Source: an uncultured Gammaproteobacteria bacterium
GTDB lineage: Bacteria > Pseudomonadota > Gammaproteobacteria > Enterobacterales > Psychrobiaceae
NCBI GenBank assembly: GCA_937139475.1
Contig: CAKZQF010000133.1
Location: 42,275 to 106,274 of the forward strand
Length of the DNA: 64,000 nt
Direction of reading: 5' to 3'
Under the pieces are notes generated by a model, which was not told where the DNA came from, did not search any database, and worked only from the letters and a program-made list of their open reading frames with translations. A program made the translations under genes and the position numbers. Shown in pieces: positions 9,608-17,615 of the stretch; position 1 is the stretch's first letter, and every line of letters begins with the position of its first letter.

Positions 9608-11059
9608 ATGCCTACACTCACTTCGCCTTTGCAAAACAACAAACCGCGTATTGGTATTATTGGCGGTGGCATTGCTGGCTCAACCATTGCTATTAAACTA
9701 TCGGCCTTAGGGCTTAAAGTTAGTTTACTGGAGCAAGGGCCAAGTTTAGTGAACGGTCCTCCTATTTGTCATTTGCATGCAGGCGGCAATCTTTATCGTG
9801 AGATTGATGACGAGCAATGCCTCACATTACTCCGTCAGTCCATTGCGACATTAAAACTTTATAAAGATAGCGCCGACTATCGACCAACAGTGATTGCAAT
9901 TCCCAAGCGCGACCCTGGCGAGATAGATCAGCTATTACCTAGGCTTGAAAAACTACGAAAAGAATATGCAGCATTAGTGGACCAAGATAGTAGTAATCAG
10001 GTGCTTGGCAAGCCGATGGATTATTATACGCTTTATCACCGCCAAGATGTTGAGCGCCTAGCTAAACTGGCGCCAGTTAACACACCGACCCATTGTGATG
10101 AGTGGTTAATTCCTGTTGCCAAATCATTAGATTTAGACAAACTCAAATTCCCTTTGGTGTTAGTGCAAGAGTATGGACTGAGTGTTTTTCGCCTTGCGGC
10201 CAGTGCGACACTCGCACTAGATAACTGCAAAAGCTGTAATGTACACACAGATACGCAAGTTATAGATATCAGTAGAAGCGATAGTGTATGGCAAGTAACA
10301 GCGAAGCAAAATGGCGAGCCTCTGGATTTTAGCTTTGATTATTTAATTAACGCTTGTGGTTACCAGAGCGGCAGTATCGATGATTTAATTGGCCAGCACA
10401 GTCAACGTTTAGTTGAATTCAAAGCCGCCTACGTCACTCATTGGCACAATGATACACAAATCTGGCCCGAGGTCATTATCTACGGCGAGCGCGGTACCCC
10501 CAATGGCATGGCGCAGCTAACGCCCTACCCCGGTGGCTATTTTCAAATACATGGCATGACTCAAGACATCACCTTATTTGACCAAGGACTGGTTAAAAAT
10601 TGTGATGACAGTGCTCAACCTAAACTCGCCCCGCGTTTTTTAAATAAACTAAACCGAGCTTGGCCACAGGCGTTAATTGAGCAACGTACTGATAGCGCCA
10701 TCGCTTTCGTAAGTGAATTTCTACCTGATTTTTCCAGTGCCACCTTAGGTGGCAAGCCCTTATTTGGTGCCCAACAAATACCAGGCCAAGATCCAGATTT
10801 ACGCGCTGCCGATATTTGTTTTAGTCAGGCCAACTATGCCCGCTGTGAAATCGTAAAAGCATCATCCGCTATCGATGCGGCGCATGCAATTGTCAATCAG
10901 CTTATTCGCATCAACTTACTCGATGCGAGTGCAATTAAAAACGTTAATTCAAAACAATTGGGTTTAAATGAGCAGGCCATTGAAACACTGGCGATAAAAC
11001 TTGCGCAACAGCGGAATTACCCGATTGAACTAGCCACCAGACTAACCTGTGATAATTAG
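9608..11059 (+). CDS. FAD-dependent oxidoreductase
   Basis: 483 aa from the ATG at 9608; a TTG at 9566 would add 14 residues, and neither start has a clear ribosome binding site. The N-terminal dinucleotide fold GIIGGGIAGSTIAIKLSALG followed by an acidic strand end (LLEQG) marks an FAD enzyme of the DAO/GMC-like Rossmann class. A second FAD contact is likely at FDYLINACGYQSG. No partner domain is visible. Substrate unknown; no metabolic neighbours point to one. It is a stand-alone gene between a palindromic repeat and the antitoxin gene. Confidence 0.8.
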   Translation: MPTLTSPLQNNKPRIGIIGGGIAGSTIAIKLSALGLKVSLLEQGPSLVNGPPICHLHAGGNLYREIDDEQCLTLLRQSIATLKLYKDSADYRPTVIAIPKRDPGEIDQLLPRLEKLRKEYAALVDQDSSNQVLGKPMDYYTLYHRQDVERLAKLAPVNTPTHCDEWLIPVAKSLDLDKLKFPLVLVQEYGLSVFRLAASATLALDNCKSCNVHTDTQVIDISRSDSVWQVTAKQNGEPLDFSFDYLINACGYQSGSIDDLIGQHSQRLVEFKAAYVTHWHNDTQIWPEVIIYGERGTPNGMAQLTPYPGGYFQIHGMTQDITLFDQGLVKNCDDSAQPKLAPRFLNKLNRAWPQALIEQRTDSAIAFVSEFLPDFSSATLGGKPLFGAQQIPGQDPDLRAADICFSQANYARCEIVKASSAIDAAHAIVNQLIRINLLDASAIKNVNSKQLGLNEQAIETLAIKLAQQRNYPIELATRLTCDN

Positions 11060-11090
11060 CAAAGACTATAAACACGCATCAAACTTAGGC

Positions 11091-11342
11091 TTATAGCTCA
11101 TTTGAGGTTTGTTCTATTGCTTGAGACAACGCCTGTCCACGCTCTTGTTCACTACATTTTAGCTCGCACTGGTCTAGCATCGCTAATAAGCCCTCATAAG
11201 TTTTTGCGGGCACTAAATATGCTGTGGTTTCTTCATGGTCTAATAAGGCTATAGGTGAGCCATTAGCCTGGGCTAATAATTCGAGTAGATCGCTTTTTAG
11301 CTCAGCAATATTGGTTGAATGTTCAGCTAGAAGTTGCCTCAT
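11091..11342 (-). CDS. Orphan Phd/YefM-like antitoxin
   Basis: 83 aa. The start (ELKSDLLELLAQANGSPIALLDHEETTAYLVPAKTYEGLLAMLD) has the Phd/YefM pattern: a helix, a 'P..l..h....a.lv....y..l' strand pair and a helix. Such proteins bind their own promoter and a RelE- or Doc-type toxin with their C-terminus. No toxin gene lies on either side: the next gene upstream is an aminotransferase and downstream is the convergent oxidoreductase. The promoter region carries an inverted repeat that could be its operator. The C-terminal 30 residues are acidic and polar. Confidence 0.75.
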   Translation of the reverse strand: MRQLLAEHSTNIAELKSDLLELLAQANGSPIALLDHEETTAYLVPAKTYEGLLAMLDQCELKCSEQERGQALSQAIEQTSNEL

Positions 11343-11346
11343 AAAT

Positions 11347-11395
11347 CACCTGCTTGGGGGAAGTATAATTAAATAGTAAACCTAAAAAGCAGGTG
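11347..11395. promoter_or_regulatory. Inverted repeat around the antitoxin promoter
   Basis: CACCTGCTT (11347-11355) and AAGCAGGTG (11387-11395) are perfect 9-bp inverted arms. The 31-base spacer holds a minus-strand TATACT that could be the -10 box of the antitoxin gene, whose ATG is at 11342. An operator flanking the promoter would fit Phd-type autoregulation. Confidence 0.6.
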
Positions 11396-11456
11396 TTTCT
11401 AGTGAATGTAACTAATTAAGGGGTTACTTGATCAGCTCATTAATTTTCCGTCTAAA

Positions 11457-12605
11457 TTAGCAATGTAGCTGAAGTACTTTGGCTAAGCGGTCGACCGCAT
11501 CGCTTAGCTCATCTTCGGTCGCATTGGTAAAGTTTAGGCGAAGCGCTGGGGCAACCTCGCCGCGCTCTTGATAGAACACAGTGCTCGGTACCACCGCAAC
11601 ACCATGTTCAAGAGCCGATTGAGCAAGTGCGTAAACATCACATTTGGGCAGGGATAACCACAAAAACATACCGCCATCAACGGCATCAAATTGACACTGT
11701 GGCAGTTTCATCTCTATTTGTTTCGCCAAGGCCAGGTAGCGTGATTGATATAAGCCAGTCAAATTATCTAAATGACTCTGGAAACCTTCATGACTGAGTA
11801 AGTCCAATAAAACAGCCTGCATAGGTACACTCGAGTGCAGATCTGCTCCCTGTTTAATCGTATTTAATGGCGCGACCCAGTCGCTGCGCCCAGTGACCAG
11901 GCCAAGACGAATTCCAGGCGTTGCGATCTTTGAAAATGAGCGAAGTACCAAAGAATTATCAGGACAAAAGCTTGAAACCAAAGGCAACGCCTCACCAGAA
12001 AAGCGCAATTCGCGATATGGCACATCTTCAACAAACGCGACATTATATTGCTGGCATAACTGCGCCACCTTTTGACGAACTTCCAGTGACCAACAAATCC
12101 CGGTTGGATTATGATAATCCGGGACCGCATAAAAAAGCGTAATATCTTTATTGGCAAAGCAAGACTCTAACTCTGCTAAATCCGGACCGTCACTGCGCTG
12201 AGCAATACTTTCGATGTTAGCTTGTGCCAAGCCAAATACCTGTAGTGCCCCAAGATAACTAGGCGCTTCCATCACTACTGTATCCCCAGGATTGATAAAA
12301 GCACGGGCGATAAGATCTAACCCTTGCTGTGAACCTGTGCATACTAATGCATCATGGGATGCTGGTAACTGATAATCTTGCTTAAAGTAGTCAAGTAACG
12401 GGGCGTAACCGGCCGTGTTACCGTATTGAAAAAGCTTGGCATTAGTCGCTAGTTCACTAAATGACTGCTCCATTAATTGTAGTGGAAATGTCGCATCGTC
12501 TGGCAAGCCACCTGCTAATGAGATCACGCCTGGCGCACTGGCGGCGCTTAGGATTTCGCGAATATAAGAAGGCTGGATTTGTTGTAACGACGTGGCAAGT
12601 TGCAT
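11457..12605 (-). CDS. PLP-dependent aminotransferase, class I/II (LysN/MocR-like)
   Basis: 382 aa, fold type I. Landmarks: SLAGGLPDDATFP at the start, the NPTG-containing block YAVPDYHNPTGICWS, the PLP-lysine in RSFSKIATPGIRLG, and the C-terminal arginine in ALRLNFTNAT for the substrate carboxylate. This is the 2-aminoadipate/aromatic aminotransferase subgroup that also forms the C-terminal half of MocR regulators. No HTH domain is attached. The gene is divergent from an AraC-type regulator with 106 bases between them, so that regulator may control it. Amino acid substrate not known. Confidence 0.9.
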   Translation of the reverse strand: MQLATSLQQIQPSYIREILSAASAPGVISLAGGLPDDATFPLQLMEQSFSELATNAKLFQYGNTAGYAPLLDYFKQDYQLPASHDALVCTGSQQGLDLIARAFINPGDTVVMEAPSYLGALQVFGLAQANIESIAQRSDGPDLAELESCFANKDITLFYAVPDYHNPTGICWSLEVRQKVAQLCQQYNVAFVEDVPYRELRFSGEALPLVSSFCPDNSLVLRSFSKIATPGIRLGLVTGRSDWVAPLNTIKQGADLHSSVPMQAVLLDLLSHEGFQSHLDNLTGLYQSRYLALAKQIEMKLPQCQFDAVDGGMFLWLSLPKCDVYALAQSALEHGVAVVPSTVFYQERGEVAPALRLNFTNATEDELSDAVDRLAKVLQLHC

Positions 12606-12662
12606 GGTTGGAGACTCTTTAAGAATATTGAATTAAAGATTACGTTAGCTTGCCCAAATAAG

Positions 12663-12700
12663 CATGTCCGTATATGCTATCTAACATGTCCATTTATGCT
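12663..12700. promoter_or_regulatory. Tandem direct repeats, probable AraC-type operator
   Basis: CATGTCCGTATATGCT (12663-12678) and CATGTCCATTTATGCT (12685-12700) match at 14 of 16 positions and are spaced 22 bp start to start, about two helical turns. They lie between the divergent aminotransferase and AraC/GyrI genes, ending 12 bases before the AraC ATG. Directly repeated half-sites on one face of the helix are typical of AraC dimers. Confidence 0.7.
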
Positions 12701-12711
12701 TTATCTGTTTC

Positions 12712-13572
12712 ATGTTACCCACAAGCCAACAAGTTTCGCGAATAAATGATGTGCTCTATTTTATCCATCAGGATATCAGTAAAGAATTGCTTGCTCGCGA
12801 CTTGGCAAACATTGCCGCCTATTCAGAACAACATTTTCATCGCGTGTTTAAAGCCGTAGTGGGAGAGTCTGTTCATCATTATATTCGCCGTACACGGCTT
12901 GAGTTTGCAGCAAACCAACTAATGTTTGATGGCAGCGCAACCGTATTGGATGTTGCAACTAAAGCGGGCTTTTCATCAGTATCTTCTTTTAGTCGTGCGT
13001 TTAAAGCGACTTTCAACTGTGCTCCAGGCCAGTGGCGTAACCTTGACAGACAAGACAGTAATAGCGAGGTAGCGGCCTATTACCAGAAAATAAGCCACAT
13101 TGAGTTACCCGCGTGTGAGTTGCGTGAGCTGCCTCCCCGCCACGTTGCCTATATTCGACACCAGGGCTACGACAGATCTATTAGCAATGCCTGGCAGACA
13201 CTCAAAGCATGGGCAGCAATGAATAACGTGGACTTCTCACAACAGTTTGGTTTACACCACTCTAACCCCGCGTGGGTCGCATTAGATAAATGTCGCTATG
13301 TCGCCTGTTTAGCGGTTGAATCCCCCATTACCAGACGAGGAATAGTTAATGCCATGACGATTCCAGGTGGTTTACATGCGGTGTTTAAGTTGCGCGGAAG
13401 GTATGGCGAACTGCTGCCTCAGTTAAGCAACATTCTCGCTAACTGGTTGCCGACATCAGGATTTAAAATGCAGTCGACTCCAGCTTATGTTCACTATCAA
13501 AAGAACCAGTTTTTAGCGCCTGACGAGCGCTATGAACTGGAGTTTTGTTTACCTATTTCATTATTCAATTAG
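12712..13572 (+). CDS. AraC-family regulator with GyrI-like effector domain
   Basis: 286 aa. The first 105 residues hold two AraC helix-turn-helix units: LARDLANIAAYSEQHFHRVFKAVVGES and VLDVATKAGFSSVSSFSRAFKATFNCAPGQW. Residues about 125-285 are a GyrI-like/effector-binding domain (ELPPRHVAYIRHQG start, PGGLHAVFKLRG, and a C-terminal ERYELEFCLPI strand), as in Rob and SbmC-type proteins that bind small molecules. The domain order HTH then GyrI is the usual one. Directly repeated sites lie before its start, consistent with autoregulation and control of the divergent aminotransferase. Confidence 0.88.
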   Translation: MLPTSQQVSRINDVLYFIHQDISKELLARDLANIAAYSEQHFHRVFKAVVGESVHHYIRRTRLEFAANQLMFDGSATVLDVATKAGFSSVSSFSRAFKATFNCAPGQWRNLDRQDSNSEVAAYYQKISHIELPACELRELPPRHVAYIRHQGYDRSISNAWQTLKAWAAMNNVDFSQQFGLHHSNPAWVALDKCRYVACLAVESPITRRGIVNAMTIPGGLHAVFKLRGRYGELLPQLSNILANWLPTSGFKMQSTPAYVHYQKNQFLAPDERYELEFCLPISLFN

Positions 13573-13630
13573 GCGGTAAGCAGGAGCAAGTTTAACGGTT
13601 ATTTACCCTAAACTATTTCCGTAGATGACA

Positions 13631-14176
13631 TTACTTGCTTTCTTGTAATGTACTTATTTCAAGCAACACCGATTGCTCACCACAGCTCAACCAAATTTCG
13701 CCATCACTGATCGAAAATTGCAGTTGCATCGTGCGCGTGGCTAGGTCCGCTAGTGCTGCCATAGTGGCGTCACTCACCATATATATGGTCAAGTTATTAT
13801 ACTTTTGGGCTGTCGTTTGCTGTTGGCTCCACCATTGCGCCGCTGCATTTTCGCCATAGGCAAATAACACGGCATGCTGGGCACGAACGCTGGCTTTCTT
13901 CAGGCGCTTCTCGTCAGGTAATCCAAGGTCAATCCACAGTTCTATTTCATCACTGTAATTAACTTGCCAAAGCTCTGGCTCATCTTCATCACATAACCCT
14001 TTGGTAAAGTTCAGTTGTTCATTGCCATGCATAGCCCAAGCAACGATACGGAGCATCATGCGCTGTAGCGTTTCAGATGGATGCTGTGCAATCGTTAACG
14101 ACTGATCCAGATAAACGCCTAAATCCATGTTTGCTAGGTTTATATCGGCTTTATAAATGGTGGCTTTTTGTGCCAT
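13631..14176 (-). CDS. yaeQ: YaeQ family protein
   Basis: 181 aa, the normal YaeQ length. Family landmarks are AQKATIYKADINLANMD at the N-terminus, HPSETLQRMMLRIVAWA, DEPELWQVNYSDEIELWIDLGLPDEKRLKKAS and the C-terminal LWLSCGE-like strand. YaeQ has a PD-(D/E)XK nuclease-like fold; it was once linked to suppression of RfaH loss, but its biochemical role is unproven. It stands alone, divergent from cinA. Confidence 0.9.
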   Translation of the reverse strand: MAQKATIYKADINLANMDLGVYLDQSLTIAQHPSETLQRMMLRIVAWAMHGNEQLNFTKGLCDEDEPELWQVNYSDEIELWIDLGLPDEKRLKKASVRAQHAVLFAYGENAAAQWWSQQQTTAQKYNNLTIYMVSDATMAALADLATRTMQLQFSISDGEIWLSCGEQSVLLEISTLQESK

Positions 14177-14367
14177 GGGGTTCTACTCACTTTAAATACA
14201 TTAGTTATTGGCGTCATAGTACGCCTATACACATCACTTTACTATTTAATATATGGAGTTTTTCTTTGTAAAATAGCAAAATAATCTTGCCCTGACCAAG
14301 ACAAGCTTTCTATATTTGATACACTCAAGCTAATGCAAAATAACCTATTGATTTTAAGGCGCGCAAG

Positions 14368-15657
14368 ATGAACAAACTCACTGTTGAATTATTACTCACT
14401 GGCAACGAATTATTGTGTGGTGACGTCATTGATAGTAACTCGGCTTTTATTGCGCAGGAGCTTGCAACACTTGGTCTGGAAGTAACGCGCCGGGTAACAG
14501 TGAAAGATGACTTGGGCTTGTTAAGTGAAGAGATCGCGGCTCAATCGAAGCGTGCTGATATCCTGATTGTTAACGGCGGCCTTGGCCCAACGGTTGATGA
14601 TATGACCGCACAGGCATTAAGCAATGCAGCAGGTGTTCCTATTGCCTGCCATCCAGATGCCATGGCACATCTAGAGGACTGGTGTGAGCGGAGAAATTAT
14701 CAACTCAATGAGCCTAACAAGAAGCAAGCAATGCTACCTCAAGGCTGTGACATTATAGCCAATGCAGTGGGCAGTGCAGTGGGCTTTTTCCTTGAACTAA
14801 ATGGTTGCCTTATTTACACCAGCCCGGGTGTACCACGTGAATTAAAAACCATGATGCAGGATGAAATACTGCCCCATATTCGTCAGCGGAAAACAATTGA
14901 AAATCACACCGACATTAGCCGTTTTGGCGTGTTTGGGCTAGGTGAATCAACGATTCAAGAAATGGTTAACGATGCGTTTCCCGATTGGCCACAAAATATC
15001 GAACTTGGTTACCGTGCGGCTATGCCTAATATCGAAATCAAGTTAACCTCTCATGACCAACAAGCCCATGACATTAAACCGCTTTGGCAGCAACGTTTGG
15101 TTGAATTGCTTGGCGCCCACGTGATTGGTTTTGGTAAAACAACCATGGCGCAGGCACTGGTGAATGCGTTAAATGAGAGCGCTAAACAAGTGACCTTTGC
15201 GGAGTCATGTACTGGCGGATTGATGGCTTCTCAATTAACTACCGTGGCAGGTTCATCCGCAGTTTTTGAAGCAGGCTTTGTAACCTATTCAAACGCAATT
15301 AAAACGTCAATCCTCGATGTGCAAGAGTCAACGCTACACGATCATGGCGCGGTGAGTAAGCCGGTTGTCGAGCAAATGCTTAACGGGGCCCTTAACAAGA
15401 GTGGTGCAGATTATGGCGTTGCCGTATCAGGCATCGCTGGTCCCGGTGGCGGCACGCAAGAAAAACCGGTTGGCCTGGTATGGATAGCCTGGGGCTCAAG
15501 CAATAAAATGCAGACCGCCGCCCTTTATATTCCACTCGGACGTCAATATTTTCAGCAATACGTTGCAGCCGTTGGTCTTGATTTAATAAAACGTGAAGTA
15601 TTAGGTGAGACACAAGCTCCTGTCTATCTAGAGGCGCGCAAAGCCAAGTTAAACTAA
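14368..15657 (+). CDS. CinA family protein (NMN deamidase-related)
   Basis: 429 aa, the two-domain CinA. Residues about 1-170 are the MoCF-biosynthesis-like domain (LLTGNELLCGDVIDSNSAFIA, NGGLGPTVDDMT, TSPGVPRELKTMM). Residues about 260-425 are the PncC-type amidohydrolase (TFAESCTGGLMASQLTTVAGSS with the reactive serine, SGIAGPGGGT). CinA-type enzymes hydrolyse ADP-ribose or deamidate NMN to NaMN in pyridine nucleotide salvage. Both domains look intact. It is a single gene in this window, without recA beside it. Confidence 0.9.
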   Translation: MNKLTVELLLTGNELLCGDVIDSNSAFIAQELATLGLEVTRRVTVKDDLGLLSEEIAAQSKRADILIVNGGLGPTVDDMTAQALSNAAGVPIACHPDAMAHLEDWCERRNYQLNEPNKKQAMLPQGCDIIANAVGSAVGFFLELNGCLIYTSPGVPRELKTMMQDEILPHIRQRKTIENHTDISRFGVFGLGESTIQEMVNDAFPDWPQNIELGYRAAMPNIEIKLTSHDQQAHDIKPLWQQRLVELLGAHVIGFGKTTMAQALVNALNESAKQVTFAESCTGGLMASQLTTVAGSSAVFEAGFVTYSNAIKTSILDVQESTLHDHGAVSKPVVEQMLNGALNKSGADYGVAVSGIAGPGGGTQEKPVGLVWIAWGSSNKMQTAALYIPLGRQYFQQYVAAVGLDLIKREVLGETQAPVYLEARKAKLN

Positions 15658-15722
15658 GGCAATATTTTGTTAACTCAGAGGCAACGAATTACCTAATAGG
15701 CTTTATCTTCAACTATACTTTG

Positions 15723-15883
15723 ATACCAACCCGACAAAGTTATTGCTCACTTTTGCTGGTTAAAACGAAATGAATATTGTGTTGCTTTCAATCCCAATAG
15801 CCTGCTATTGCTCTATCAAGCGCCTTATCTTCATTTGTTTTTCCTTCGCAAAACAAGATCACAAACTTAATCAGATTGGTATT
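15723..15883. repeat. Dispersed repeat with ATACCAA ends, long copy
   Basis: Left end ATACCAACCCGACAAAGT (from 15726 region) and right end ACTTAATCAGATTGGTATT (ending 15883) resemble the arms of the 9432-9490 palindrome, but enclose about 125 bases rather than 23. No open reading frame of note is inside. It sits between cinA and the DUF4242 gene. Limits are approximate. Confidence 0.6.
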
Positions 15884-15910
15884 AATTCGCTTATTAATTG
15901 GAGATTTGAT

Positions 15911-16183
15911 ATGCCCAAATACATGATTGAACGTGCATTAGAAGGTGCGGGAAAGCTATCTAGCGAAGATTTGCAGGGAATATCTCAAAAATCCTGTGAT
16001 GTCCTTGAAGCCTTAGGGCCAAAAATTCAATGGGTAGAGAGTTACGTTACTGACAACAAAGTATATTGTGTTTATATTGCGCCAGACGAAACGCTAATAA
16101 GAAAACACGCAGAGATGGGTGAGTTTCCAGTCACTAATATCAGTGAAGTGAAAACAATCATCGATCCAACGAGTGCGGAATAA
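15911..16183 (+). CDS. DUF4242 domain protein
   Basis: 90 aa from the ATG at 15911, which follows GGAG (15900-15903) at 7 bases. The longer frame from 15770 is unlikely because its first 47 codons run through a dispersed repeat. The sequence MPKYMIERALEGAGKLSSEDL, the VESYVTDNKVYCVYIAPDETLIRKHAE block and the FPVTNISEVKTIIDP end match DUF4242, a small ferredoxin-like-fold family; some members bind nickel. Role unknown. Confidence 0.85.
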   Translation: MPKYMIERALEGAGKLSSEDLQGISQKSCDVLEALGPKIQWVESYVTDNKVYCVYIAPDETLIRKHAEMGEFPVTNISEVKTIIDPTSAE

Positions 16184-16208
16184 TATCGCTCCCAGCTCAT
16201 TTTGGCGT

Positions 16209-16261
16209 AGGATAGTTGGTTTTACCTAGTCGATTTAGTATTAATTATTGCCAACTATCCT
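16209..16261. repeat. Inverted repeat between DUF4242 and DTW genes
   Basis: AGGATAGTTGG (16209-16219) and CCAACTATCCT (16251-16261) are perfect 11-bp arms around a 31-base AT-rich spacer. It lies between two convergent genes. No T run follows, so it is not a typical intrinsic terminator, but a transcript hairpin could still form. Confidence 0.6.
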
Positions 16262-16294
16262 CCCCTATAATCTTACAATCAACAAGCTAGCCTA

Positions 16295-16927
16295 TTACTT
16301 ATACCTTGCTTGTACATCCGCAGGCATTGACTGCAATTGAAAGTCCACCATATATTCAAAGCTTTTTAATAGGCCGTCAAAGTGCGGTCCTTCCACTTGC
16401 GTAAGTAACGCATGACAGGCTTCCAATGTAGACAAACTATCTTCCCTAGAGGACTTGCGGATCCGGTAGTTACTCTCAAAACTAACATCAATACCAATAC
16501 TTGGGATGTTACTCAAGCGAGGATTAAGACGAAAAATTTTATAAGCTTTTTTCCAGCTGCCATCGATCACAATGACACGATAATCACTCAATGTTGTGTT
16601 GCATTGTTGCTTAACATAAGTTGAGAATTCACCTGGACTCATTGCCTTCTCATTGGGGTAGAGTAACAACAGCTTTGGCTTTTTCCCCAACTGAGGCTCG
16701 TCAAATAAGGCGTTAAAATCATCATTATTGCTAAAATCTTCGCCAACGAGCAAATCACAGTTAGCCAATGATAACTCAACAATTTTTGCCGTGCCCTTGG
16801 CATGCTTAACTTCACTGGGATGTTGCAGAACGACTAATGGTAACTGGTTGTTTATTTTGCTTATTGTATGGCAAAAACAGGCTTTTTTTGCTCGATTACA
16901 TTCACCACACAATTGTCGTTTGCTCAT
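16295..16927 (-). CDS. DTW-domain tRNA-uridine aminocarboxypropyltransferase (TapT-like)
   Basis: 210 aa from the ATG at 16927. Frames continue upstream to an ATG at 16939 and a GTG at 16954, but a minus-strand TATAAT at 16968-16963 would place transcription start near 16955, and GAAG lies 7 bases before 16927. The enzyme makes acp3U in tRNA from SAM. An N-terminal zinc knuckle (CGECNRAKKACFCH) and HPSEVKHAKGTAK are typical; the DTW signature reads VIDGSWKKA, with Ser for the usual Thr. Convergent with the DUF4242 gene. Confidence 0.88.
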   Translation of the reverse strand: MSKRQLCGECNRAKKACFCHTISKINNQLPLVVLQHPSEVKHAKGTAKIVELSLANCDLLVGEDFSNNDDFNALFDEPQLGKKPKLLLLYPNEKAMSPGEFSTYVKQQCNTTLSDYRVIVIDGSWKKAYKIFRLNPRLSNIPSIGIDVSFESNYRIRKSSREDSLSTLEACHALLTQVEGPHFDGLLKSFEYMVDFQLQSMPADVQARYK

Positions 16928-16962
16928 ATAAATCTTCATAAAATTGGGATACACTGTCGTCT

Positions 16963-16968
16963 ATTATA
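16963..16968 (-). promoter_or_regulatory. -10 box for the DTW-domain gene
   Basis: Perfect TATAAT on the minus strand, 36 bases upstream of the preferred ATG. TTGAAT lies about 15 bases further upstream as a possible -35. Prediction by eye only. Confidence 0.5.
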
Positions 16969-16991
16969 TCGCTTCATCATAAGATTCAACA

Positions 16992-17615
16992 ATGCTAAAC
17001 AGCACAATGCCAAGTATTGGGTTCATTAAACAATGGATAATGCCAGTATTACTTACGCTAGTTACCTGTTTGATGTTTGCACTGCAAGATGCCCTACTTG
17101 TACCACTACAGTTTGATCGCGCAATGATCGCTCAGGGCGAGTTATGGCGCTTATTCACCGGGAATCTATTCCATACCAATAGTTGGCACCTATTATTCAA
17201 CTTGCTTGGTCTGCTCATGCTAAGCCAGCTTTTTGGTCGCTTAATCAAGCCACTGCACTTTGCGCTATTTACCCTGCTAAACGGCAGCGCCGTTGGTGTT
17301 TTGCTCTATTTATTTTGTCCTGAGATAGAGTTGTATGTCGGTTTATCTGGTTACTTACATGGCTTGTTTGTGTTGGGCTGTTTGCTAGAAATACACCAAG
17401 GGCGGCAGAGTAGTTACTTGCTGTTAGCTGGTGTGGCGATTAAGGTGGGTTGGGAAACTTACTATGGCTCTAGCGAGCAAATGACGGTGCTGATTAACGC
17501 AACAGTGGCAACAGACGCCCATTTATTTGGTGCGCTAGCTGCCCTGCCTTTATTTGTTTGTTATTGTCTGCTCAATAAAAGAGAAGGCTTAACGAAGCAA
17601 GATAATATCATTTAG
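16992..17615 (+). CDS. Rhombosortase (rhomboid-related intramembrane protease)
   Basis: 207 aa with about six membrane segments. The catalytic serine is in GLSGYLHG (Ser119) and the histidine in DAHLFGAL (His177), the rhomboid dyad. The N-terminal [24 protein letters not shown] block is the rhomboid 'W R' loop and HN motif. Short length and sequence fit rhombosortase, which removes the GlyGly-CTERM tail of exported proteins. No protein in this window ends in a GlyGly-CTERM tail, so its substrates are elsewhere. Its end overlaps uvrB by 27 bases, tail to tail. Confidence 0.85.
   Translation: MLNSTMPSIGFIKQWIMPVLLTLVTCLMFALQDALLVPLQFDRAMIAQGELWRLFTGNLFHTNSWHLLFNLLGLLMLSQLFGRLIKPLHFALFTLLNGSAVGVLLYLFCPEIELYVGLSGYLHGLFVLGCLLEIHQGRQSSYLLLAGVAIKVGWETYYGSSEQMTVLINATVATDAHLFGALAALPLFVCYCLLNKREGLTKQDNII

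Noticed and set aside
15770..15910. Extended N-terminus of the DUF4242 protein
   Set aside because: These codons run through a dispersed repeat, and the ATG at 15911 has a good ribosome site and the family start.
16992..17615. A GlyGly-CTERM substrate next to the rhombosortase
   Set aside because: No protein in the window ends in a Gly-Gly motif followed by a hydrophobic helix and basic tail.
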